DNA of 64,000 bases from Tridacna crocea (Eukaryota > Mollusca > Bivalvia > Cardiida > Cardiidae), in the NCBI GenBank assembly GCA_943736015.1, contig OX031064.1, positions 34,771,361-34,835,360 on the forward strand, read 5' to 3'. The notes beneath the pieces are model-generated. The model was not told the DNA's origin, made no database searches, and saw only the letters and a list, made by a program, of their open reading frames with translations. Shown in pieces: positions 52,910 through 63,996 of the stretch. The position numbers and the translations under genes were made by a program. The number at the start of each line of letters is the position of its first letter. The stretch's first letter is position 1.

Positions 52910-53770
52910 GCACGGTCGTTCTGACGGTAGGTACAGGTAGCTATATTCATTTTTATGTCATCAGATCTGACGTCATCAAAGTGATGCGAATAATAGGAGT
53001 AAACATTCGAACACAGTAGTGACTTATACTTAAACTTAAAAATTGCATTTGAATACATTCTGGGAAGAAATTCTCCACAGTAGTGATAAAACATTAATCA
53101 TTTTAAGATCAGAGAAAAAAATCACTTACGGTTCATTATAGTCCAATTGCGAACAATAACCACGTAACACTGGATAATCTCTCAATCCAGTTTAGCCCAT
53201 TTAACGCCTCCTCACTTCGAAATTAGTGTTATCCAATTTCCCGCCAATGTTTATAAGGCGCACGAACGCTGCCTCAATGCTAGAAAAAACGATAATATAG
53301 CCTCATACAATGCTGGTTTACGTTTGAGTCCACTTCAAATGAAAACTATCCAAGAGATATTGGCCAGTTCCATTAGCAGTGCCAGAATAGAAAACATTTT
53401 TTTTTTCAGCTCTTCAGAGGCAATATTTAAACTGGACCGCTATCGTCCTGTGGAAATACAACCCAATGGAACCCAGGAGGATTCTTATCACAACTAAATG
53501 GGAGCAAAATGGATTCAAGATCAGACTGGAATTTTCTGAGCTCGTTGCAAGGCTGATTTTGATATCTCTACTACATGCAAAATCTTTCTTTACGCCTATG
53601 GCACAGCCAGAAGGATTAGTGTTCGACTTTCATGACTTTAAAACAAACAGCTGTTTGATTGTATGATTGACTGATTAATTGGTTAATTGATTGATTTCCC
53701 ACATCTCTCTTCTATCAACTGATGTTTTAGAATGTAAATGACTATCTTCAAATCTCTCAAATTTGTCTCT
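52910..53770. other. Unassigned stretch
   Basis: Nothing recognised. Confidence 0.4.
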
Positions 53771-53771
53771 G

Positions 53772-53809
<38 letters not shown>
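53772..53809. repeat. (CT)n microsatellite
   Basis: About 19 units. Confidence 0.95.
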
Positions 53810-53812
<3 letters not shown>

Positions 53813-54178
53813 TTTTTTTCCTAGATTTTTAAGTGTTATACTGTTTTACGCAGCTACTCAATCACTAAGAAATGTTTCACCGCCTTTTGTTTTGGCGTTG
53901 GCATGACAACTGTGGAAGAAGAGAAGATTGCATGTGATGGGTGGTTGCTTTCTTTATTAACTATAATGTACATAAAAGTAGCATACTGATGCGGTACATA
54001 AGGTAAATAAAAATAGTTAACACTATCAACGAGCGCAATAGATCAATCGGTAACGTCAGGGCCTTGACACCTAGGGAAAGCAAGCTCGTTTCTACGCTCA
54101 GACTGTACGAATTGGCACACTTGTATAAGAAACTGGAGGGAAATATGGATACGTACACCCGCAACTGCGATTTATTAG
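53810..54178. other. Unassigned stretch
   Basis: ATAGATCAATCGGTAACGTC near 54038 weakly resembles a tRNA box A, without a box B. Confidence 0.35.
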
Positions 54179-54409
54179 CTTAGCCCTTTACCACACGATT
54201 TCCGACTTTTAACCATCCTGGGATATAAGCCTTTTGAAAATATTTTAGGAAAAGGAGAAAATGCTGGTAACCAGCATTTTCTCCTTTTCCCAAAATGTTT
54301 TCTGCCTCCTGAGTACAAGTTTCAATTTTTTATTGACCTGAATTTTTGTCACCTGCAAATGCTTTCAATTTCGACAAGGTTTAAATATTGTTGTCTGGTA
54401 AAGGGTTAA
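54179..54409. mobile_element. A1 element
   Basis: The left boundary is TTAG instead of TTAA, the right TTAA at 54406-54409. The outer stem changed on both arms: AATATTTTAGG / CCAAAATGTT, partly paired. Confidence 0.85.
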
Positions 54410-54441
54410 ACAACAATAGAAAGAGTATTCTACACCACCTG

Positions 54442-54837
54442 CATCTTCGCGAGCCAAGGTTACGATCACTACGTGGATCTTACCTTGGCTGATTGAGCCC
54501 GATTTCGAGATTCCTGCGATGCGCCCACTATTGGATGCTGGTTATTACCCCCCTTTACATCATATTTCTGAAAGCCAATGAAATATCGTTTTACAAACCG
54601 CTTAAGAATACAATTATTCAACATGAAGCGATAAGCAGACATCCACGTGGGTTTCCATGTTTACCTTCTATTCGAAAGGTAGCGAGCTTATTCTACTTTT
54701 ATCAAAGGTGAAATGCTACGAGCGATTTCATTCGTTGCAGTTAGAGCTGGCTGCATCCAATGAAAAAGCGGATCGGGAGAATGTAAAAATCAAGCTCGAT
54801 CCGCCAAGGGTAGAGTACCGTAGTGAATCGTCAGATA
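54442..54837. mobile_element. D element lacking its right terminus
   Basis: CATCTTCGCGAGCCAAGG start. The right end stops at GTGAATCGTCAG plus a few bases; the final GCTTGCGAAGATG is deleted. The duplication CACCACCTG remains at 54433-54441 and 54838-54846. Confidence 0.88.
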
Positions 54838-54894
54838 CACCACCTGAGGTAAGAAACAAGCAAACAAACAAAATACCATCTAATGTTGATGTCT

Positions 54895-55109
54895 TTAACT
54901 GATTACCAAACGACAATATTTCAGGCTTGTCCAAATCGAAAGCAGTTGCAGACGATAAAAAAATTGTCACTAAAAGTTTGGAATTTGTTCTCTGAAGAGT
55001 AGAAAACATTGCGGGAAAAGGAGAAAATGCTGGTCACCAGCATTTTCTCCTTTTCCCACAATGTTTTCTCAGGGTCGTAAAAGCCAGGGATTGTTTGGTA
55101 AAGGGTTAA
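54895..55109. mobile_element. A1 element, first of a pair
   Basis: TTAA at 54895-54898 and 55106-55109. The stem has GCTGGTCACCAGC at its centre (T to C at the loop base). Confidence 0.9.
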
Positions 55110-55332
55110 CCCTTTACCAAACGACATGATTTAAGACAAGTCCAAATTGGAAGCATTTTTCGACGACAATATTAATGAGGCTCAAAAATCAGAATTTATT
55201 TTCAGAAGGGAAGGAAACATCGAAGGAAAAGGATAAAATGCTGGTTACCAGCATTTTCTCCTTTACCCACATTTTACCCACATTTTATTTCAGAAGGCTT
55301 TTTTCTCAGGGTCGTGTTTGGTAAAGGGCTAA
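55106..55332. mobile_element. A1 element, second of a pair
   Basis: Shares the TTAA at 55106-55109 with the previous copy. The stem distal part has a local duplication (ACCCACATTTTACCCACATT). Confidence 0.8.
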
Positions 55333-55377
55333 ATCCGTATTTTTACGGTAAATATGTAAGAAACCTGACAACAATAT

Positions 55378-55615
55378 CAGAGCCATGCTCTATATAAACC
55401 GGGCTTAATGCATCTGCGAAAAGTATCGACCAGGTCAGCCTGCGCAGTCCGCGCAGGCTGGTCTGGGCCGAAACGTTTCGCTATTAGTTTATTTATTGTA
55501 TGTTCAAGGACCAGTCTACTTCATGATGGAGTTTTTTGCTACAAAAAGTTGACATTATGCATCCATAATTACTCAATGGCTTGCTCGATACCATGAATCA
55601 TAGGGATGCAAAATA
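55378..55615. mobile_element. I1 element, complete
   Basis: AGAGCCATGCTCTATATAAA to ACCATGAATCATAGGGATGC, with the hairpin CAGGTCAGCCTGCGCAGTCC / GCGCAGGCTGGTCTG near 55446. It shows the long right flank best. Confidence 0.85.
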
Positions 55616-55699
55616 GAGCTCTATAGCATGACATATGGTAATGATGACATGTCGTGATGTTGCTATTTACCCGATATTACGACACGCGATGTCTTCTGG

Positions 55700-56472
55700 C
55701 ATCTTCGCAAGACAAGGGTTACGATCCACTACGCTACTCTACCCTTAGCGGACTTAGCTTGATTTCGACAATCACCCGACACGCATTGTCATTGGTTGCA
55801 GCTAGCTCTAACTGCATCAAATCAAATCGCTCGTAGCATTTCATCTTTGATAAGAATAGAATAGGGTTGCGATAAAAATAGAAGGAAAACATGAACACTC
55901 CCGTGGATGTGTTCAGGATCTGTAATGATTTATTACCGAAGAAAATATAGACGAACAATATTTACATAAAGTTTTAGTGTGACCAATCAATTATCAGATG
56001 TGTTAGGTTAGCCTGGCATTCAGGCCCTGCATTTAAGTCATTCTAATAAACAAGGTACACAACTACAGCAAAGTCACAGACACATGTGTTGTTACTTGCC
56101 CTTCTTCTGAAATACAGTTAACTCAGACATTCAGAAGATTTAGAACACAGAGTTTTCGTTTTTCAGTTTTACTTGATGATTTTGTTTTAATGAAAAGGCT
56201 CTATTTAACGGACTGACACCAGTCTAGTGTTAGGCTATATCCCAGCACCTGACGATGGAATGTCGAGGTACTTTTGTGGTTATTGCTTCATGTTGAATTA
56301 TTGTATTCGTAAGTGGTTTGTAAAACGACATTTCATTAGCTATAAGAAATATGATGTAAAGGGAGATAATAATCAGCACCCAATACGGGGCGTGTCGCTG
56401 GAATCTCGAAATCGGGCTCGATCCGCCAAGGTGAGATTCACGTAGTGATCGTAACCTTGGCTCGCGAAGACG
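55700..56472. mobile_element. D element, longest form
   Basis: CATCTTCGCAAGACAAGG to CCTTGGCTCGCGAAGACG, 773 bp, reverse in orientation to most copies. The flanks show TGTCTTCT on both sides, consistent with a shifted 9-bp duplication. The roughly 220 bp in the middle (about 56000-56220) occur in no other copy here. No transposase frame is seen. Confidence 0.85.
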
Positions 56473-56934
56473 TGTCTTCTATAGATAATTATGGTAACTT
56501 ACAGAACTATTTTGCGTACACCTTACGATAGTGCCTACTTGCCTTTTCAGAATCGTCTGCGCATGTCATATTCTTCGAAGATTCGACTTATATGACGCAT
56601 CACTATCCCCGATATCGGGAAACTGTAGTATTACGCTCTATAAAGTAGCAATGTAGAAAATAGCTTTCATCAATATGTTTGGGGAGAAATAAAACCTGTT
56701 TTAGCTCCAGATTTCTCTAAACTGCTGATCATAGCTGAGTGAATTGCACCAGGTATCGTTTTATTGAGTAAACGTTTATTTTAGTTAGAAATTCAAAGTA
56801 ACGGTTGTCGCTTAGGAAAGTGGTTCGGTTCTGTACCCAGGATGCCCAAATTAGATAGATGAGTATTTATAGAATGCCATAGAATCTAGTGGGAGATAAT
56901 GACCTTTTCAGCACCAATAGCGGAAGTAAGAACT
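56473..56934. other. Unassigned stretch
   Basis: Nothing recognised. Confidence 0.4.
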
Positions 56935-57078
56935 AGCAACCAATTTTTTTTCCTTTTCTCCTTTTTCCCCAACGTTTCCTACCCATTCAAAGACAAATCC
57001 TACTGATGGAGCCCTGTTCGATTTTTGACTACGATTTTTTTTTTCAATTTGCATGAATCTAAAATTTCGCCATGTAGT
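56935..57078. mobile_element. A-family right half
   Basis: Starts close to the hairpin centre (TTTTTTTCCTTTTCTCC) and continues through CCTACCCATTCAAAGACAAA to CATGTAGTAAA. The left arm is missing. Confidence 0.65.
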
Positions 57079-57306
57079 AAATCCTTTACCAAACGACAGA
57101 ACTTTAGACTGGTCCAAATTGAAAGCACTTGCAGACGACAAAATAAACGTTACTCAGAAATAGAAATTTGTTTCTAGTAGGGTAGAAAACATTGTGGGAA
57201 AAGGAGAAAATGCTGGTTACCATCATTTTCTCCTTTTCCCAAAATGTTTTCAAAAGGCTTCTATCTCGGGGTCGTAAAAACCAGGGATTGTTTGGTAAAG
57301 AGCTGA
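57078..57306. mobile_element. A1 element
   Basis: TAAATCCTTTACCAAACGAC start, GGTAAAGAGCTGAATAA end. One arm reads TTACCATCATTTTC, so a single mismatch sits beside the centre. Confidence 0.88.
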
Positions 57307-57609
57307 ATAAATGTACTCTTGCGCCCATCTATCTCAATGTGAAGGTCATGGACCTTTTAACGATCAGTCGAGTCAAGGTCACTATCTCTGTAAATACTTC
57401 CTTCTACTACCGCTGGGAGATAATAAAATATGAATATCTATCGAGTATCTGTAACTTAGGAAACGATAAAAGTGAAATGTTATACAGTTGTTTCACCACA
57501 AGAGACATATTTACTGGCCGTGCCATCCCAAAGAAGCGAATTATATACGTTTTCATATTCAAATTTATACCAGAGTGTATTGGGTTTATGGTATTTATGG
57601 ATAAATTAT
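57307..57609. other. Unassigned stretch
   Basis: The 149-codon plus-strand frame at 57192-57641 starts inside the A hairpin and is not a believable gene. Confidence 0.45.
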
Positions 57610-57834
57610 TTAACTCTTTACCACACAATCCCGACTATTAACGAACCTAGGAAAGAAGTCTTTTGAAAACATTGAGGGAAGCATTGCTGGTAACCAGCAT
57701 TTTCTCCTTTTCTCTCAATGTTTTCTTCCCTTCCAAAATCAAAATTCAATGTTTGATTCAAATTCATTTGTCGTCTGCAAATGGTTTCAATTTCGACTAG
57801 TTTCGACATTTTGTCGTGTGGTAAAGAGTTTTAA
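57610..57834. mobile_element. A1 element, first of a chain of three
   Basis: TTAA at 57610-57613 and 57831-57834. The stem is shortened by deletion in the left arm (TTGAGGGAAGCATTGCTGG) and has TCTCTCAATG on the right. Confidence 0.8.
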
Positions 57835-58057
57835 AGTCTTTACAAAATGGCACAATATTAGACTGCTCCGAATTGAAAGCACTTGCGGACGACACATCAA
57901 CGTAACTCAAAAATTACAATTTGTTTTCAGCGGGGCAGAAAACATTGCGGGAAAAGGAGAAAACGCTGGTTACCAGCATTTTCTCCTTTTCCCACGATGT
58001 CTTATATAGGCTTCTATTCAAGGTCCTAAAACCAGGGATTGTTTGGCAAAGTGTTAA
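57831..58057. mobile_element. A1 element, second of the chain
   Basis: Begins at the TTAA that ends the previous copy; closes at TTAA 58054-58057. The orientation is opposite to the first copy. Confidence 0.82.
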
Positions 58058-58265
58058 TTAACTTTTCATCAGGAGACAAAACTTTACAACTTTGCCTAAT
58101 TGAAGGCATCTACAGACGAAAAATGAAATGTGACTCGAGTTTTTAATTTTTCTGTAACAGGGTTGTAAAAATAGTGGAAAAAGGAGATAATGCTGCATAC
58201 CATCATTTTCTACTGTTTCCACAATGTTTCAAAACGTCACCTTTGTTCAGGATTCTTGAACTATA
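58058..58265. mobile_element. A-family copy, third of the chain
   Basis: Begins TTAACTTTTCATCAGGAGAC in the adjacent TTAATTAA. The hairpin is eroded (GGAGATAATGCTGCATACCA). Confidence 0.7.
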
Positions 58266-58272
58266 AGACCAT

Positions 58273-58541
58273 TTGGCATGCAACACGCCAAAAGGGGCAT
58301 TCTGACATTTGCGTAAAGTGTCGACTTGGATCAGCCTGCGCAGTCCGCGCAGACTAATCCGACACGGCACTTTACGAGTACATTATAGATTTTATTTTTC
58401 GGTAGACATGAGCAAACCAGAAAACTACGGTAAAACGGAAAGTGTCGTTTCGGATTAGCTCTGCAGACTCTGCAGACGAATCCAAGACGACACTTTGCGC
58501 AAATGTCTAAATGCCGCGTTTTCGTGTGCTGCAAGACATTT
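58273..58541. mobile_element. I2 element, intact
   Basis: TTGGCATGCAACACGCCAAA and GTGTGCTGCAAGACATTT ends. The first hairpin GATCAGCCTGCGCAGTCCGC is followed by a second, GGATTAGCTCTGCAGACTCTG, near 58455. Confidence 0.85.
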
Positions 58542-58842
58542 GGTAGAGGGTTAGGCAATTACAAAATGGATGGATAATCGGCTATCACCAGTCATCACAA
58601 ACGATTACCTAAATGAAAGATCTATTAGATGATTTTGTAGTACCAGACAGATCTATATACCTGAAACAGTCTTCAAACACCCACACCTCCCTCATGCTTG
58701 TCAGAAAGCATTCTATCACATGAAAACCCATTTTTCTATGTAATATAACCAATATAATTTTTCTTTGCACGCATACATGCGAGATAAAGATGTAGCGCCC
58801 TCGTTGATCAAAGCTCTGTACTAATACGCCTTATTTTTAATT
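58542..58842. other. Unassigned stretch
   Basis: Nothing recognised. Confidence 0.4.
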
Positions 58843-59071
58843 TCAACCCTTTACCAAACAATCCCTGGTTTTAACGACCCTGGGGGAGAAGTCTTCTGAA
58901 AACATAGTGAGAAAAGGAGAAAATGCTGGTTACCAGCATTTTCTCCTTTTTCCACAATGTTTTCTACTCTTTCAAAGTAAAGTTCCAGTTTTTGAATGAC
59001 GTTTATTTTTGTCGTCTGCAAATGCTTTCAACTCGGGAAAGTCTAAAATTTGGTGTTTGGTAAAGAATTAA
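58843..59071. mobile_element. A1 element
   Basis: The left boundary is TCAA, the right TTAA at 59068-59071. Good hairpin, with two outer-stem mismatches. Confidence 0.88.
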
Positions 59072-60179
59072 AACATTATAACTCAGCTTTTCCTGTCAAT
59101 TTAAAAGTAAAAAGTGAAAACACTAGGATTTCTTTTTTGTGGCATTTGTAGAAGAGAGTGTCACAATGAGATCAATAATAAAATGTCAAATATTGAATTC
59201 TGAAGACCATGTATGGTATTTTGTGCAAAACCGAAGGAAATAAACCCAATTTAACTCAATTTTTTCTAGACAAATGAGTTTTTCAATAGCACTCAGATAC
59301 AGAATTAGAAATGGTGTATTAAAATAAACTGCAAAAGGCCATCGATCGTGGAAATACTCCTTTTTGATTGAAAACAGTTTCGCCTCCTCAGAGCCTTCTA
59401 TTGGCCTAATGATATGCGTAAAATCTTCTGACCTCTTTGATCCCGGGGTTCTTCGTTCCAAAACCAGTTCGTCCATAGGCTTGTGCGTCCCATGATTGTA
59501 CGCTACTTATTTGATTGTGAATGAATATTTACTGGTTGAAAACGTTATTATAATGTTGGAAATTAGATCGTGGCGGCCAAAGACATCTCAAAATCATGGT
59601 ATTCAGGTATAAACTTAACTGTATTTAATATATTTACATAGCTTATCTCTCTACCCATCATGCATCCTTCCGTCAAGGGACGTTACTTCTGACACCTCTT
59701 GATTGCGGCATTTTTCAAAGACAATTTCACTATGAGATCAATATTATATGTTCAATATTGAATTCTGAAATTGCATTATGCACGAGGAGTGAATTTCGCC
59801 TATTGACTTAGGTGAGAAATCCAGGGCCATTATGACCCTATTAACTCCATACAGTGGCTTCCATGACAAATGCCACATCAGCGTTCTCAACGCTTTGATT
59901 TTTTAAAGAAATTTAGATTAAAATTCAAGTCATTTATGTCAGTTTATGTGGAATTACTTTTCATCTAGGACTTACACGTTCACACCTGTCCCTGAAGCCA
60001 ATAGTCATCTTTTTATTTTATTTTCAATTTAAATATACATGTCGGTTTTAGTAATCGCATAATTCTATCATGAACTAAACTTTTTGAGATAATTTATTGT
60101 AGGGATAAAGGCTTGCGAACTAATTCTATTGCAGACTACCTTTGCTAAATAACTAAAACTAATCTTTTTAATTTAATAG
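59072..60179. other. Unassigned stretch with a dispersed direct repeat
   Basis: Two blocks about 560 bp apart (about 59138-59205 and 59707-59772) share TGAGATCAATA and CAATATTGAATTCTGAA, with matching spacing. No coding frame of note. Confidence 0.5.
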
Positions 60180-60275
60180 TAAAAAATTAAATATTGCTAT
60201 TTCAAACGTGTGTTTTGAGGAATAATGTCTCCTCATCGGACAGTGTAGAGCCAAGATCAGACTGCACATTCTGTC
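60180..60275. mobile_element. H element, left half cut at hairpin centre
   Basis: ATTGCTATTTCAAACG, TCATCGGACAGTGTAGAGCC and GATCAGACTGCACATTCTGT, then an immediate switch to M. Confidence 0.8.
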
Positions 60276-60520
60276 AAAATATTTGGCAATGCAACCCTGG
60301 TGATCACGGTCTGACGAGTTTGCTTATCCGGCTCCTTTGCGTTGTATTATTTCAATCTCGTTTTTTTTCCATTGTTTTCTGGAACGTGGCTGTAGTGGCT
60401 CCCTCCAGGGCTTGTTACGGATACCGTGACGTACCTTGACGACACTTAACTAAACTTTGTAAATGGAGATTAACGAACAAAATCTCACGGCACCAAATAA
60501 TTTAAGGATAGACATCAACG
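60276..60520. repeat. M segment, uninterrupted copy
   Basis: TTTGGCAATGCAACCCTGG, GATCACGGTCTGACGAGTTT, GATACCGTGACGTACC and ACTTTGTAAATGGAGATT correspond to 33.45-33.86 kb without the nested G element. Confidence 0.7.
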
Positions 60521-60635
60521 GAATTTCTGGTCGGTAAGAAATGTGCAAAAAGATTATATCAGTATAAATTTTTATCTATCAACTGATCTTATTCCATGTT
60601 GCACTAGATGCGTTAGGATAATACCTTAATTGTCC
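60495..60635. mobile_element. F fragment, reverse orientation
   Basis: GATAGACATCAACGGAATTT, GTAAGAAATGTGCAAAAAGA and a terminal AGGATAATACCTTAA. Confidence 0.6.
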
Positions 60636-60729
60636 AAAGTTTTCTCGTGTAAAGCGATTGACGTCACAATTATTCCTAATGAATATTCCTCATAAATCAA
60701 GTAAAGCAATAATATGATACGACTTCAGG

Positions 60730-60777
60730 ATCTGTGTTCTCCAACAATTCTTAAGAACGTTTTCAGTCTTATTCTCC

Positions 60778-60816
<39 letters not shown>

Positions 60817-60967
60817 TCTTTTTATTATAAGTTTGAAAGTTACACAGCTATTGATTGGCAAAAGAATTTCCTTTAGCTAATCAGAAGTTGCGTTACTTTC
60901 AAATTTTGAAGAAAAAAAAAAAAGTATTCGACAAAGAACATTCTGAAGAATGGTTGCTAAAAATAGA
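60730..60967. mobile_element. C element, decayed, with poly-T insertion
   Basis: CCAACAATTCTTAAGAACGT and AACATTCTGAAGAATGGTTG are the outer arms. A T run of over 30 lies at about 60780-60812. The inner stem is reduced to TATTGATTGGC / GCTAATCAGAAG. Confidence 0.65.
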
Positions 60968-61159
60968 TCCGGAAATGCTCATGACTTTTGGCAAAACGTG
61001 ATTCCTTGTTCATTCTATGAAAGAGACCATGATTTATCACAGCAAGTTAATGTATCATGACAAATAAATATTGGGTCCCGGACTGAAGGCCTTTTAAAGA
61101 GGACATATATAGCACAGCGCCTTCTTTATTACTGTAAATACGTTTTTACTTAATCAATT

Positions 61160-61410
61160 CTTTAACCTACATTTACGTCTTGTTCCCTGCAACCACGACA
61201 GCCCCGTTCACCCGAAACGTGGTGATTTTGCTGCATGAATTCATTCCTCTCTTACTGCTGACTATTGTGTCGACGATGGTAGCGTGGAAAAGCAGCCAGT
61301 GGCTCGGGAAGAAAAATATACTGTGCAAACTAGCCTTAGAAGAAATCCAGGGAAGCATAGATAGGTTCACCGGTCGCTGCGATATAACTGGTAAAATAAT
61401 ATTGGAGTGC
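61160..61410. repeat. M-associated segment
   Basis: 61163-61225 matches 33.89-33.94 kb in reverse complement (CCGAAACGTGGTG). 61243-61370 matches 34.65-34.79 kb in the same direction. A 78-codon frame here (WKSSQWLGKKNILCKLALEE) resembles nothing I can name. Confidence 0.5.
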
Positions 61411-61589
61411 CGTTAAAAACGGCTAGATTTACATACAAACGACTCTAGATGAGAAAAACTTGTTTGCAGAGGGTATTGACTTTCTGCTGAGGTTCAAAAT
61501 TTTGTATCTGTCTAAAACTTCAAAAGTTTGATGCAAAGCAGATCTCTATCTATTAAATTCCACTTTATCATTCAGATGGTACGTTTTAT
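61411..61589. other. Unassigned stretch
   Basis: Nothing recognised. Confidence 0.35.
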
Positions 61590-61765
61590 CCCTTAGGCTG
61601 CCAAGCTCGACTCACTGACGTTTGCGGACGGCAAAGACCAAGATCTATCATCAGACTGCAGAAAACTGTCCGATAGGGAAATATTGTTCCCAAAAACATA
61701 CCTTTGAAATAGCAAAAATACGGAAGAAAAGTGAAAAAAGAGAAGAACTATTTATTTCGAGTAGT
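61590..61765. mobile_element. H element, reverse, decayed
   Basis: CCCTTAGGCTGCCAAGCTCG, ACTCACTGACGTTTGCGGAC, CATCAGACTGCAGAAAACTG and TCCGATAGGGAAATATTGTT. The inner stem has lost part of one arm. Confidence 0.7.
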
Positions 61766-62284
61766 ATATTGCCTCCGAAAGTATTTAAGAGCAAAAATTT
61801 CGCTAAGGCTGGTAGGTAAGTCGCATAATGAATAATATATGCATCGGTTGTGTGGGAGCGTATTCAAATATGCACGATGACGTCATATCTGACCTCATAG
61901 AAATAGACGGGGTTTCCGATTACAAAACGACCATCCCGTTATGCAAACGTCAAAATTGCACACATTTTATTGAATTAAACCTCCCATTTTTTTTTACGAT
62001 TGCACAGAAAAATATATTAGTAGTATATCTCAGCTTTTGACAAGAATTTTTGTCCCGTCGAAAAAATCTTAAAACACATCCTTAAAGCAAACAAACTTAA
62101 CAGACCATTGTTAATGACCAAAACCGCTAAGCTCCAAATATTTCTTGCAGGATCATATGTGAAAGGGGCAATGACAAAAATGTTATAGTTTCTACTCAAT
62201 GAAAAATTCTACATTTACCAATTTATCTGCAACAACACTTCCATGAAACCCAGAAAGATTTTTCAGTTACAGACTTTACCGGAA
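61766..62284. other. Unassigned stretch
   Basis: Nothing recognised. Confidence 0.4.
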
Positions 62285-62391
62285 ACGTGAGCAGTATAGA
62301 TCAGACATAAGAATACATATTCAGTGCACAGTGAAATTGATCTAAGTGCTCCTAAAAAGCCCGTGTAATCACCTAAGGCTCTAAAAGGCTC
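62285..62391. mobile_element. H element, decayed
   Basis: GTGAGCAGTATAGATCAGAC, ATACATATTCAGTGCACAGT and TGATCTAAGTGCTCCTAAAA keep the H order only loosely. Confidence 0.4.
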
Positions 62392-62591
62392 TTAACTCTT
62401 TACCACACAAGAAAATTTTAGACTGGTCCAAATTGAAAGCATTTGCAGACCACAAAATAAGGTGACTAAAAGATAGAAATTTGTTCTGGGAAGAGTAGAA
62501 AACACTGTGGGAAAAGGAGAAAATGCTGGTTACCAGCATTTTCTCCTTTTCCCATAGTGTTTTCAAAAGGGATCGTGTGGTAATGGGTTAA
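62392..62591. mobile_element. A1 element with right-side deletion
   Basis: TTAA at 62392-62395 and 62588-62591. The stem is CACTGTGGGAAAAGG with CCTTTTCCCATAGTG. The segment between stem and right end is shortened to AAAAGGGATCGTGTGG. Confidence 0.88.
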
Positions 62592-63783
62592 TCAATAAAA
62601 ATCCCCGAACCTGACGAAGCCAAACTAACACTTTAATGGAACTATTCTGGGACAACGAAACCCAGTAACATTTACACTGGAACTACTTTTTCTTTTTATT
62701 TCCGACTTGGAACTACTTTCGAGGTCGCAGAGGTTAACCGTATGAAATAAAGAAGTATAAGATCGGCTTACGTTCACATTTACAAGTTAACATCTACAGA
62801 TATATTCTTTCTTTATTGTAATTATGCCACCTTATCATACTGCGAGATTTTCATCGGAGATAAAATAACGATTAGTGGAAAGCATTAAAACTTCAACCGG
62901 AGGTCATGAACTCTTGAAATGTAAAAAAAACCATCAAAACCGTGGCATAAAGAAATTAAATTCCTACACACATCTGCTTCTATTTCCAAACCGTGTAGTC
63001 CCTTTCAAAGAAAAGTTTCTTGTCGCGGTTAAAGTAATAATTCTTTCAATAATTTAACAATGAAAATGAAAAAAAAAATGTGTATCTATGCACGTAATTC
63101 CTTAAGGGAAGCCTACCATTCAAATTTCAAGCTAGATTCGTTGAAAACTGGAGGAAAAGAAGACACAAGATATAGCCTACAGACGGACGATTGAAACTCA
63201 AATAGACAGGCAAAACCAGTATGCCCACATAACTTCGGTGTGTATATGTGTGTATGAGAGGGAGGTGGGTGGGCGGGGAGAGGGAAGGGGAGCGCTAGTA
63301 TTCCAGTCCATAATGAGACTTTTACATGTATGGATATTTATATGTTTTGTAGCGAAATGCAATTAATTTCTTGTTGTGTTTCGCAGCAATTTTGTGTCTA
63401 TATTGGGATAAGTAAACTCTAATGTACAAGATGAATTTAACGGTAACTTCGTATGTTTAGCAATAAATTTAAACGTACTTGTATTTCAAATCAAGTATTA
63501 TTAAATAAGCAAGCAATAGGTGTTTTCAAATTTTAGCTCAATTTGCGAAAATACTAGAGTGTAAACGTGCGCACAAAATCTTTCGGATATTTCTCCATTC
63601 TTTTTTTGGCGATCGTCTGTGTACCCGGATGCGAACCGTCCAAAGCTAAAATCGTATTCGGGGATAGTTACATGTATCTGTTCTGATCTATGCTGAAAGT
63701 GGGAAGTGGAGGGATAACTTTATGAAGCGGACTGTTGGGAATCACTCATCAATGTTCAACAACAACTGGAACCTATTACTAAG
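62592..63783. other. Unassigned stretch with G-rich tract
   Basis: Mostly featureless. 63258-63292 is strongly G-rich (GGGAGGTGGGTGGGCGGGGA), able in principle to form a G-quadruplex, preceded by a (TG)n-like run. Confidence 0.45.
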
Positions 63784-63996
63784 GGTCCGTATTCACCAAC
63801 AATTTTAAAGAACATTCTTGGTCTTATTCTTCAGAATGTCATCCATGTGAAAGTTTAGCCATTCGTAAGTAACACAACTCCTGATTGGCTAAACCATTCG
63901 GTTTAGCCAATCAGAAGTTGTCTTACTTACAAATTTAGAAAACCTTGAAGAATAAGACGAAGAATATTCTCAAGAACGGTTTGTGAATACGGGCCC
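63784..63996. mobile_element. C element
   Basis: GGTCCGTATTCACCAAC to TTTGTGAATACGGGCCC. Inner stem CTGATTGGCTAAACC / GGTTTAGCCAATCAG centred near 63895. The left arm carries a small insertion (GTTTAGCCATTCG). Confidence 0.85.

Noticed and set aside
61180-61416. 78-codon frame as a gene fragment
   Set aside because: The DNA is shared with 34.6-34.8 kb in diverged form, and the frame is not conserved there.
559-62591. CRISPR-like array of repeated palindromes
   Set aside because: Spacing is irregular (kilobases), copies are in both orientations and are TTAA-flanked; the surroundings are eukaryotic.
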